A stretch of DNA of 7,094 nucleotides from an uncultured Clostridia bacterium. GTDB taxonomy: Bacteria; Bacillota; Clostridia; Oscillospirales; Oscillospiraceae. Positions 1-6,194 of this stretch are shown piece by piece. Location of the stretch: NCBI GenBank assembly GCA_937894515.1, contig CALCRH010000117.1:1-7094 (forward strand), read 5' to 3'. Under the pieces are notes generated by a model, which saw only the letters and a list, made by a program, of their open reading frames with translations, was not told where the DNA came from and ran no database searches. Numbering within the stretch: the stretch's first letter is position 1; every line of letters starts with the position of its first letter. The position numbers and the translations under genes were made by a program.

Positions 1-23
1 AGCGGAACGGCAGCCGAACGCCG

Positions 24-305
24 TCACCCGCCCTTTTTGCGGTTGTCCATGTATTCGTGTGCCAGTATGTCCTTCAGCACGAGCATGGCGTCCTGCTCGC
101 TGTAGCCGTAGGTGCTTTGCAGCTCGGTGAGCATAGCCCTGATCTGCCGGGCGTAATGTGGAATGTCCACCTCCGCCTGATAGGTTTTCAGGATCGGGTA
201 CTTTGTACTCCACGCCTTCGTCCAGTCGGTCCTGCTCTGGTTTTCCTCCGTGGTCTTGCGGATGATCTGTTCTATATCCGGTGGGCTGTTTTCTTTAGCA
301 TTCAT
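24..305 (-). CDS. Conserved-looking small protein of unknown function (93 aa)
   Basis: I do not recognise this protein and assign no function. The frame stays open upstream to an ATG at 365, but that start would overlap the end of the preceding regulator gene and has no ribosome site. The ATG at 305 has AAGGA 10 nt upstream, so I chose it. The product is soluble and highly charged, with no signal peptide or membrane segment. Residues 10-27 are polar and probably helical. A Trp-rich stretch follows (W28, W32, Y36). Residues 50-88 look like two amphipathic helices split by YGYSEQDA (66-73), and the tail is basic (RKKGG). Regular heptad-like hydrophobic spacing and a clean ribosome site argue for a real gene. 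It lies 47 bp after the regulator at 353 on the same strand, so it may be co-transcribed with it. It has no evident link to the sugar operon. Confidence 0.66.
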   Translation of the reverse strand: MNAKENSPPDIEQIIRKTTEENQSRTDWTKAWSTKYPILKTYQAEVDIPHYARQIRAMLTELQSTYGYSEQDAMLVLKDILAHEYMDNRKKGG

Positions 306-315
306 CGGTTTCATA

Positions 316-320
316 TCCTT
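316..320 (-). promoter_or_regulatory. Ribosome binding site that decides the start of the small gene
   Basis: AAGGA on the minus strand lies 10 nt before the ATG at 305. It is only 1 nt from the in-frame ATG at 314, which is too close to use, and it lies downstream of the ATG at 365. It therefore favours the 93-residue reading. Confidence 0.5.
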
Positions 321-352
321 CACAAACTGGGAGTTGTTGCTGTAATCTTCTA

Positions 353-1200
353 TTAATATTCGCACAGAGGAAAACAGATGTCCATTTCCATATATCCGTC
401 CGCCTCGACTTTTCTGTAAATATCGAATATCGGTTTATTCCTCTCAAGACGGTTTCCCGTTTTTGCAAGCCACCGACAAAAAATTTCCTGATATACCATA
501 AACAGATAACGTGGATAACCCTTAAAATGATATACTCCGTATTTTCCGCCTTCAAATCTGTTAAGAAGCAGTTCCGGATGACTATTAAGCGCTGGATGGT
601 CAGGCTGTACCGTCTGGCACAGCTCATACATACACCCGTTCTCATCCGTAATTGACGGGTCGTCAATGGTACAGTCCAGATACAGGGTATCCTCCGCAAC
701 CAGATACTCGTACCGTTTGATAAACTCACACCACTCATAGTCCAAATTGTGATAATTGCCTTTTCTGCGTTCATATACGACCAGAATGTCATCCAGGTGC
801 TCAATGCTTATCAGTTCTTCGTTTTCTTCAGCTGAATCCAGTGACTCTCCGTGAAAGAAGGCGCTGCTCTCGGCAATTCTCTCGCTGTTCTTTCGGAAGT
901 CCGCGGGAGACTGATTCATATGTTTTTTGAAGGCTGTTGAAAAATTAGAAGATGAGTAACCGTAATCCGCTCCGATCTCCGTGATGCTTGTCTCTTTACC
1001 CATCTTCAGCCGGAGGGCACTCCGCTCGATACGGATACGCTTAATAAACTGATAAAGCGCTTCCTCTGTATCTTCCTTGAACATCCGCATCAGATGGTAT
1101 TTCGAGTAAGCGCAGTGCTTTGCTACGTCATCTACGGTAATGTCCTCGTCAAGATGCTCAAAGATATAGGTAATAGCCTTCGGGAAATACGATCATGCAT
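353..1200 (-). pseudogene. AraC-family regulator with GyrI-like effector domain, 5' end disrupted
   Basis: The intact open frame with an ATG is only 353-1090 (245 codons). Its first residues (MRMFKED) sit in the middle of the AraC DNA-binding domain. Reading the same frame upstream gives a good first helix-turn-helix half (ITYIFEHLDEDI, then DDVAKHCAYSKYHL), with no ATG, GTG or TTG start before a TGA at 1195-1193. One missing base near 1189-1192 would join this to the ATG at 1200 (MHDR-YFPKAITY), so I extend the gene to 1200. The second helix-turn-helix is intact (SITEIGADYGYSSSNFSTAFKKH, residues 35-57 counted from 1090). Residues 93-243 resemble the GyrI-like small-molecule-binding domain: VVYERRKGNY, TLYLDCTIDDP, EGGKYGVYHFKGYP and a closing MEMDICFPL. 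The family acts as ligand-responsive transcription regulators, often of multidrug exporters. The ligand here is unknown. A sequencing error is an alternative to a real lesion. Confidence 0.68.
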
Positions 1201-1264
1201 TCTCAATTTACGCTGAAGGGAAAAGTTCCAATACCATTGACAGAGTCTCCGCCTGCAGATGGAG

Positions 1265-2473
1265 TCAATCGTTGCTTTTATATCTCTTTCTGTATGATCC
1301 CGGTGTTTCTCCGTATCGGCGTCTAAACAAAGTCTGGTAGTAGGACTGGCTGGAAAAGCAGAGAAAGCTTGCAATCTCCGCAAGGCTTTTATCCGTATGC
1401 TTCAGCAAGCTTTTGGACTCGGCAAGCCGTTTCGAAAGGATATAATCGTTGACTGTCTGACCGGTTTCTTTCCTGAATTTCTCCGTGAGCCATGCACGGC
1501 TCCGGCCGATATGGGCGGCGACGGCGTTGATGTCGAGCGGTTCGTTGGTGTGATTGCTGATGAACTGCATGGCAGCATACACATCCGAGGAAAGGCCTTC
1601 CGGGATCTTGCTTTCGGCAACGCGGGATGTGAAGTCTATCAGCATGTTGTATTGAAGGGTCGTAATCGCATCCACCGAAGACAAACGCTCGCACTCCTGC
1701 ACGTAAGTATCGATCAGCTGATAAGTCTCCTCGATACCGAGTCCGCCGGGAATGGCACCGTATTTCCCGAATATGGTGGCAGCCCCGATGAATATGTTTT
1801 TTGCCTGACGAATCGGGTTTTCCGCGAGTTTTCCCTCCTTAAGAGGTTCTGTTTTCGCGACCAGGGACAGAAATTTACGCATTCTGTTTACGTCACCTAA
1901 ACGTACAAGCTCCACCAGCTGCTGTTCAAGCGCATACGTTCCGTGCTGATGGACATCCTCCATGGCATTCACGGATTCCTCCGTCTGTGCCACGGAGATT
2001 TTTTTATCATAGAAATTTCGCTGCCTGTCGAAATGGTCAACGATATCAATCACTTCTCCGGTCAATGCGAATTGCAGAAAGGCGAGCATATTGAGGAAGC
2101 GGTAGTACGTATACTTCGGAATACTGTTCAGATAGTCTGCGATCTCATTATACCGTCCTGCCGGAAAACCGTGCCAGTTCATGAAAGCATAGAGCATTTC
2201 GGAAGTAATGTCTCCTGCATATACGGGTCCCAATATAAGGAAGCATGCCGCGTCTGGGATCCGGATCCGTCCCCACATACCGGTTTCGGCAGAATAGAAG
2301 CACGATGGGCTTTTTTCTCCCGAAAGATTCTTTTTCACGTAATGCGCCGGTACAAGATCGTTTATGGCCGTGCAGGAGAATTCCGGGATATCTTCTTCCC
2401 GGTACAGAAAAATCGGTACGTAATGCGACGCGTGAAAGAGCGTGCAAAACTGCTTCAACTCGGCAATATCCAT
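1265..2473 (-). CDS. AraC-family transcriptional regulator, probable controller of the divergent glycosidase operon
   Basis: Cytoplasmic DNA-binding regulator of 402 residues. The C-terminus (about 296-398) is a standard AraC domain with two helix-turn-helix halves: INAVAAHIGRSRAWLTEKFRKETG (315-338) and SLAEIASFLCFSSQSYYQTLFRRRYGETPGSYR (363-395). Residues 1-290 form a long sensory region without membrane segments. A stretch around 220-285 (AKNIFIGAATIF, PGGLGIEETYQLIDTYVQECE) resembles the helical region of the YSIRK-type AraC regulators of Firmicutes, which have a similar size. The ATG at 2473 has GGAG 6 nt upstream, with a strong promoter behind it. It is transcribed away from the GH2 gene 109 bp off, the usual arrangement for a local sugar-responsive regulator. 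Control of the glycosidase operon and autoregulation are inferred from position. The inducer is unknown. AraC membership is secure; the sensory-domain name is a tentative recall. Confidence 0.93.
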   Translation of the reverse strand: MDIAELKQFCTLFHASHYVPIFLYREEDIPEFSCTAINDLVPAHYVKKNLSGEKSPSCFYSAETGMWGRIRIPDAACFLILGPVYAGDITSEMLYAFMNWHGFPAGRYNEIADYLNSIPKYTYYRFLNMLAFLQFALTGEVIDIVDHFDRQRNFYDKKISVAQTEESVNAMEDVHQHGTYALEQQLVELVRLGDVNRMRKFLSLVAKTEPLKEGKLAENPIRQAKNIFIGAATIFGKYGAIPGGLGIEETYQLIDTYVQECERLSSVDAITTLQYNMLIDFTSRVAESKIPEGLSSDVYAAMQFISNHTNEPLDINAVAAHIGRSRAWLTEKFRKETGQTVNDYILSKRLAESKSLLKHTDKSLAEIASFLCFSSQSYYQTLFRRRYGETPGSYRKRYKSND

Positions 2474-2496
2474 TTTTCACTCCAAAATAGTCTTAT

Positions 2497-2522
2497 TTGT
2501 AATATTATAGCCAATATTGCAA
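2497..2522. repeat. Inverted repeat, candidate operator between the divergent genes
   Basis: The arms TTGTAATATT (2497-2506) and AATATTGCAA (2513-2522) are complementary at 9 of 10 positions around a 6-bp centre (ATAGCC). AATATT also recurs in direct orientation at a 12-bp step, and CAATA repeats at 2512 and 2520. The element covers the -10 box and most of the spacer of the regulator's promoter. It also lies upstream of any plausible GH2 promoter. This suits autorepression plus activation by the AraC protein. AraC proteins usually bind direct half-sites, so the true protein partner is uncertain. Confidence 0.5.
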
Positions 2523-2532
2523 TACATATCAA
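2504..2532 (-). promoter_or_regulatory. Sigma-A-type promoter of the AraC regulator gene
   Basis: On the minus strand TTGATA (2532-2527) and a perfect TATAAT (2509-2504) are separated by exactly 17 bp. Transcription would start near 2497, leaving a leader of about 24 nt before the ATG at 2473 with its GGAG site. The spacer and -10 box lie inside the inverted repeat 2497-2522, so a protein bound there should block this promoter. Confidence 0.72.
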
Positions 2533-2541
2533 GAGACCTGG

Positions 2542-2575
2542 GATAAAATAAATAGTAGATTGGTATAAGCAGAGG
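2542..2575 (+). promoter_or_regulatory. Weak candidate promoter -10 and ribosome binding site of the glycosidase operon
   Basis: An A/T-rich GATAAAAT (2542-2549) is the best -10-like element at a workable distance from the GH2 start. No good -35 box lies 16-18 bp upstream. The nearest, TTGCAA at 2517-2522, is 19-21 bp away. Poor -35 boxes are expected at activator-dependent promoters, which fits AraC control. AGAGG at 2571-2575 is 7 nt before the ATG at 2583 and is a convincing ribosome site. The promoter part is tentative. Confidence 0.3.
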
Positions 2576-2582
2576 CAGTGAT

Positions 2583-4838
2583 ATGAAGCAAAATCTCAAA
2601 AAATGGTTGTTTTCAAAAGACGGAAGCACTTATGTCACAATCGACGTGCCGCATGATGCCATGCTGACGGAAAGCCGAAGTGCGCAGAGCAGAGGCGGCG
2701 TACAGTCAGGCTACTTCCCCGGCGGGAAATATATCTATACTACGAAAATCGATATTGAAAGCGGATGGCTCGGCGGCAGGATCGAGCTTCATTTCGAGGG
2801 TGTATACCGCAACGCATCCGTATTTGTAAACAGCATGCAGGCGGCCTTTCACGCCTACGGGTACTCCGAGTTCCGGGTCGATATTTCCGGGCTTGTCAAA
2901 GCGGGAGAAAACACCGTCACCGTGGAGGTGGATAATACGCTGGTTCCCAACTGCCGCTGGTATTCCGGCGCGGGGCTGTACCGTCCGGTATGGCTTCTTG
3001 TGGACGAGCTTCCGGAGCCCCGGATCGTTACCAGATCATATTCTCCCGCTGTGGTCGAGATCAGCGGATGTGAATATGCGGAAATATGGAACGGCGAGAC
3101 GCTGATCGCCTCCGGCGGCGCGGGCGAATACGAAATACCCGATGCAAAGCTGTGGAGTGCGGACACGCCGCATCTCTATACCCTGCGGGCAAACGGGCAT
3201 ACGATCCGTTTCGGCATCCGCAGGATCGAATGGAGCAGCGAGACGGGACTGCTGATCAACGGGCAGCGCACGTTCCTGCGCGGCGGGTGCATCCACCATG
3301 ACAACGGCGTGCTCGGCGCATGCGCTTACGGCGGTGCAGAGTATCGGCGTGTCAAAATACTGAAGGAGCAGGGCTTCAACGCTCTGCGTATTTCCCACAA
3401 TCCCGCAAGCCGGGCATTGCTTGACGCCTGTGATGAGCTGGGTATGTACGTCATGGATGAGTGCTTTGACGGCTGGTATATCCCCAAGGACTACCACGAC
3501 TACTCCCGGCAGTTCATGGAGAACTACAAGGCAGATCTGGAAGCGATGGTGCGGAAGGATCTGAATCACCCCTCCGTCATCCTGTACTCTATCGGGAATG
3601 AGGTCACGGAAACGGCGGAAAAACGCGGGATCGGGCTGGCGGCAAAGATGCGTGATCTGCTCCATGCTCTCGATATGTCCCGTCCTGTCACCTGCGGCGT
3701 GAACGTGTTGCTGGACGTGTACACGAAGCTGGGCATGGGCGTTTATAAGGATAAAGGCGTTTATCAAGCGGAGCCTCTGCCGGAGGGGAAAGGATACAGA
3801 GAAAAAAAGACCGGCTCGGCGTTTTTCAACGCCATGGCAGGCAAGCTTGGCAGACTGATGTTCTTTATGTCGAAAGGCCCCCTTGCAGAGAAGCTCACGG
3901 CCGATTTCGCTCCGTCCGTGGATATGATCGGTCTGAACTATGCCTCCTCCCGCTATGACCCGGATGTTAAGAAGTACCCGGACCGTATGATGATCGGCAC
4001 CGAAACCATGGCGAAGGATCTGCCGTATAACTGGGAGCGCGTGAAAAAATATCCGCAGCTCATCGGCGATTTTGTCTGGGCGGCGTGGGACTATCTTGGG
4101 GAAGCCTGCATTGGCGACTGGACGTATCACTCCTACAAGGGTCTGCCGCTTCTTGCCGGTCAGGGCATGGTCGATATCACCGGAAAGCCGCTTGCATCCA
4201 TGGCATTCATGCAGACCGTGTGGGGGCAGCGAAAAGAGCCGTTTATTGCAGTCTCTCCACTGAACCACAGCGGAGAAACCCCTTCGACGGGCGCGTGGCA
4301 GTTTACCAACGGAATCGACTCCTGGAACTGGCAGGGCTTTGAAGGGAAAAAGACGACGGTCGAGGTCTTTGCCGATGCGCATAAGGTCAGACTTGAATTG
4401 AACGGCGCTGTGATCGGGGAGAAACGGGTCCGTGATTACAGGGCAAAATGGGCGCTTCGCTATCGACCGGGCAGGCTCACCGCTGTTGCTCTGGACGCAA
4501 AAGGCCGGGAGCTGTCACGCTTCAGTCTGAACACAGGTGACGGGAATCCGATGCTGTCCGTCAAGGCAAAGCGCTTCGATGACCTGACGTTCCTCGAAAT
4601 CGAGTTTACGGACGGAGGCGGCGCGCTGCTTCCATACATCGAGAAGCCGATAACGGTGGATACCGACGGTCCCGCCCTGCTCGGACTCGGTTCAGCGCTT
4701 TGCAAAACCGATGAGCGCTATGACGGAGACAGCTTTACCGCCTACCGGGGAAGGCTGCTGGCCGTGGTTCGCGGAGCGGGATACGTCACCGTACGCTCCG
4801 ACGGAGTATCACCTGTCAAGATCAGACTGACGGAATGA
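2583..4838 (+). CDS. Glycoside hydrolase family 2 beta-glycosidase (beta-galactosidase-like)
   Basis: Retaining exo-beta-glycosidase of 751 residues, without a signal peptide, hence cytoplasmic. Residues 1-140 are the GH2 sugar-binding jelly roll (PHDAMLTE, FPGGKYIYTTK, NCRWYSGAGLYRPVWL). A shortened immunoglobulin-like domain follows (about 145-215), then the TIM barrel (about 216-545). Family landmarks are GGCIHHDNGVLGA (234-246), NALRISHNPAS (266-276), VMDECFDGW (290-298), acid/base E340 in SIGNEV and nucleophile E474 in IGTETM, with FVWAAWDYLGE (498-507 region) after it. The C-terminus has a DUF4982-like module (about 578-650, WNWQGFEGKK, VRLELNG) and a GH2 C-terminal beta domain (about 655-751). 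The barrel carries a long lysine-rich insertion at about 385-445. I see no NxK motif of beta-glucuronidases. Beta-galactosidase is the default call, but specificity is not fixed by sequence. It is the first gene of the operon, and the ATG has AGAGG 7 nt upstream. Confidence 0.93.
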   Translation: MKQNLKKWLFSKDGSTYVTIDVPHDAMLTESRSAQSRGGVQSGYFPGGKYIYTTKIDIESGWLGGRIELHFEGVYRNASVFVNSMQAAFHAYGYSEFRVDISGLVKAGENTVTVEVDNTLVPNCRWYSGAGLYRPVWLLVDELPEPRIVTRSYSPAVVEISGCEYAEIWNGETLIASGGAGEYEIPDAKLWSADTPHLYTLRANGHTIRFGIRRIEWSSETGLLINGQRTFLRGGCIHHDNGVLGACAYGGAEYRRVKILKEQGFNALRISHNPASRALLDACDELGMYVMDECFDGWYIPKDYHDYSRQFMENYKADLEAMVRKDLNHPSVILYSIGNEVTETAEKRGIGLAAKMRDLLHALDMSRPVTCGVNVLLDVYTKLGMGVYKDKGVYQAEPLPEGKGYREKKTGSAFFNAMAGKLGRLMFFMSKGPLAEKLTADFAPSVDMIGLNYASSRYDPDVKKYPDRMMIGTETMAKDLPYNWERVKKYPQLIGDFVWAAWDYLGEACIGDWTYHSYKGLPLLAGQGMVDITGKPLASMAFMQTVWGQRKEPFIAVSPLNHSGETPSTGAWQFTNGIDSWNWQGFEGKKTTVEVFADAHKVRLELNGAVIGEKRVRDYRAKWALRYRPGRLTAVALDAKGRELSRFSLNTGDGNPMLSVKAKRFDDLTFLEIEFTDGGGALLPYIEKPITVDTDGPALLGLGSALCKTDERYDGDSFTAYRGRLLAVVRGAGYVTVRSDGVSPVKIRLTE

Positions 4839-4863
4839 ATAGTAGAAAGAGAGGGTTTATGAT

Positions 4864-6177
4864 ATGTTTCCGAACGGTTTTTTATGGGGAGCCTCCACAG
4901 CCTCCGCGCAGATCGAAGGCGGTTTCGATGAGGACGGGAAGACCTTAAGCATTTGGGATGCCGCGCCGTCATCCCGCATCAAGACCGGCGAGAACTGTCA
5001 CATTGCGGATGACCATTACCATCGGTACAAGGAAGACGTGGCGTTGATGAAGGAGCTGGGGCTGAAGTCCTACCGTTTCTCTGTCTCCTGGCCGAGGATC
5101 GTCCCGGAGGAGAACACGGTGAATCCGAAGGGCATCGCCTTTTACGGCGCATTGGTGGACGAGCTGCTTAAAAACGGTATCGAGCCGATCGTTACACTGT
5201 ATCATTGGGATCTGCCGCTTTGGCTTCAGGAAAAAGGCGGCTGGCGAAACAAAGAGATCATTCAGCATTTTGCCTTTTATACGAAAGCGGTCATTCAGGA
5301 GCTTTCCGACCGTGTAACATGGTGGCTGACGATGAATGAGCCGCAATGCTTCGTGCTGAACGGTTATCTCACGAAGGTCCACGCACCCTTCGAGTGCCGT
5401 CCATTTTCCATTTCTGCCATCATAAAAAACGTGATGCTGGCGAATAAGGACGCAGTGGATGTCATTCGGAAGTATGCCGTTCTTCCCCCGAAAGTCGGGC
5501 TTTCCTTCGGCTCCGGAGCTTTTATTCCGGAGGATGAAACAGACGAAAACAGCATCGAAAAAGCCCGTCGGGATTCCTTCTACCGGAGCATGGGCAGCAT
5601 GAATAACCGCCTGTGGTTCGACCCGATGCTCTCCGGTAAGTCCGTTTCCACGTATCTCATCTACCATGTGGGGAAAAAGACTGCAAAACGGGCAAAAACG
5701 GATTTCGATTTTCTGGCGCTGAACAACTATGAGGCCTTTAATTATTCTCCGTGGGGTGTGGGGAAAATAGACCGCTCGAAACTGAAAACGAATTCCCTCG
5801 GATGGACCGTGGACGGGAGAAGCCTTTACTGGACCTGCCGATTCATATACGAGCGCTATCATCTGCCGATCCTGATCACCGAGAACGGATACTGTGATGA
5901 GGACATCCTGACAGACAACGCAGTGAATGATCCCGAAAGGATATCCTATATGGACGAATACATCGCTTATGTGGGAAAGGCCATAGACGACGGAGTGCCG
6001 ATCCTGGGCTATCATTTCTGGTCCTTTATGGATAATTTTGAATGGGCGGAAGGGTTTGCGCCCAGATTCGGACTGGTGTACGTGGATTACAAAACACAAA
6101 AACGCATTCTGAAGCGATCCGCATACCGTTACAAAGAGATTATCGAGACGAACGGAACCTGTCTCGGACAGCGATAA
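4864..6177 (+). CDS. Glycoside hydrolase family 1 beta-glucosidase/beta-galactosidase-type enzyme
   Basis: Cytoplasmic retaining beta-glycosidase of 437 residues, a single TIM barrel slightly short for the family. The N-terminal signature FLWGASTASAQIEGG is present with sugar-binding Q16. Further landmarks are YHWDLP (H114), acid/base E159 in TMNEP, nucleophile E340 in ITENG, and SFMDNFEWAEGF with E393 and W394. The NFEW motif marks enzymes for non-phosphorylated sugars. Phospho-beta-glucosidases have a Ser/Lys/Tyr phosphate-binding set there instead, which I do not see. Oddities are LNNYEA (286-291) where NYY is usual, with the third-position Tyr kept at 289, and KNVMLANKDAV where most members have a His before the AV pair. 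It starts 25 bp after the GH2 stop with GAGAGGG 9 nt before the ATG, so it is co-transcribed. It probably acts on the same imported oligosaccharide or on products of GH2. Glucose versus galactose specificity cannot be read from the sequence. Confidence 0.93.
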   Translation: MFPNGFLWGASTASAQIEGGFDEDGKTLSIWDAAPSSRIKTGENCHIADDHYHRYKEDVALMKELGLKSYRFSVSWPRIVPEENTVNPKGIAFYGALVDELLKNGIEPIVTLYHWDLPLWLQEKGGWRNKEIIQHFAFYTKAVIQELSDRVTWWLTMNEPQCFVLNGYLTKVHAPFECRPFSISAIIKNVMLANKDAVDVIRKYAVLPPKVGLSFGSGAFIPEDETDENSIEKARRDSFYRSMGSMNNRLWFDPMLSGKSVSTYLIYHVGKKTAKRAKTDFDFLALNNYEAFNYSPWGVGKIDRSKLKTNSLGWTVDGRSLYWTCRFIYERYHLPILITENGYCDEDILTDNAVNDPERISYMDEYIAYVGKAIDDGVPILGYHFWSFMDNFEWAEGFAPRFGLVYVDYKTQKRILKRSAYRYKEIIETNGTCLGQR

Positions 6178-6194
6178 AGAAGGGAGAATCAGTT

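Noticed and set aside
1..26. Possible terminator hairpin after the small gene (ACGGC / GCCGT arms on the minus strand)
   Set aside because: The stem is only 5 bp with an 8-nt loop, it overlaps the stop codon and no T-run follows before the window edge.
1132..1383. 83-codon minus-strand open frame spanning the junction of the two regulator genes
   Set aside because: It overlaps the end of the 402-residue AraC gene out of frame. Only its last codons, from the ATG at 1200, matter, as the probable frameshifted start of the second regulator.
2474..2582. Catabolite-responsive element (CcpA cre box) in the divergent intergenic region
   Set aside because: I looked for a pseudo-palindrome like TGNAANCGNTNNCA and found none. 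The only clear symmetric element is the A/T-rich repeat at 2497-2522.
3036..4382. 448-codon open frame antisense to the GH2 gene
   Set aside because: It lies fully within a well-supported GH2 coding region, has no family motifs and no ribosome site I can see. Third-position GC bias in the sense gene explains the lack of antisense stops.
4969..6099. 376-codon open frame antisense to the GH1 gene
   Set aside because: It is fully inside GH1, which carries every catalytic motif. Its product is His-, Val- and Arg-rich in the way typical of shadow translations.
4864..6177. Phospho-beta-glucosidase (PTS-linked) reading of the GH1 enzyme
   Set aside because: The DNFEWAEGF motif with E393 and W394 is that of enzymes for non-phosphorylated sugars. 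The adjacent transporter is a GPH permease, and no PTS gene is in view.
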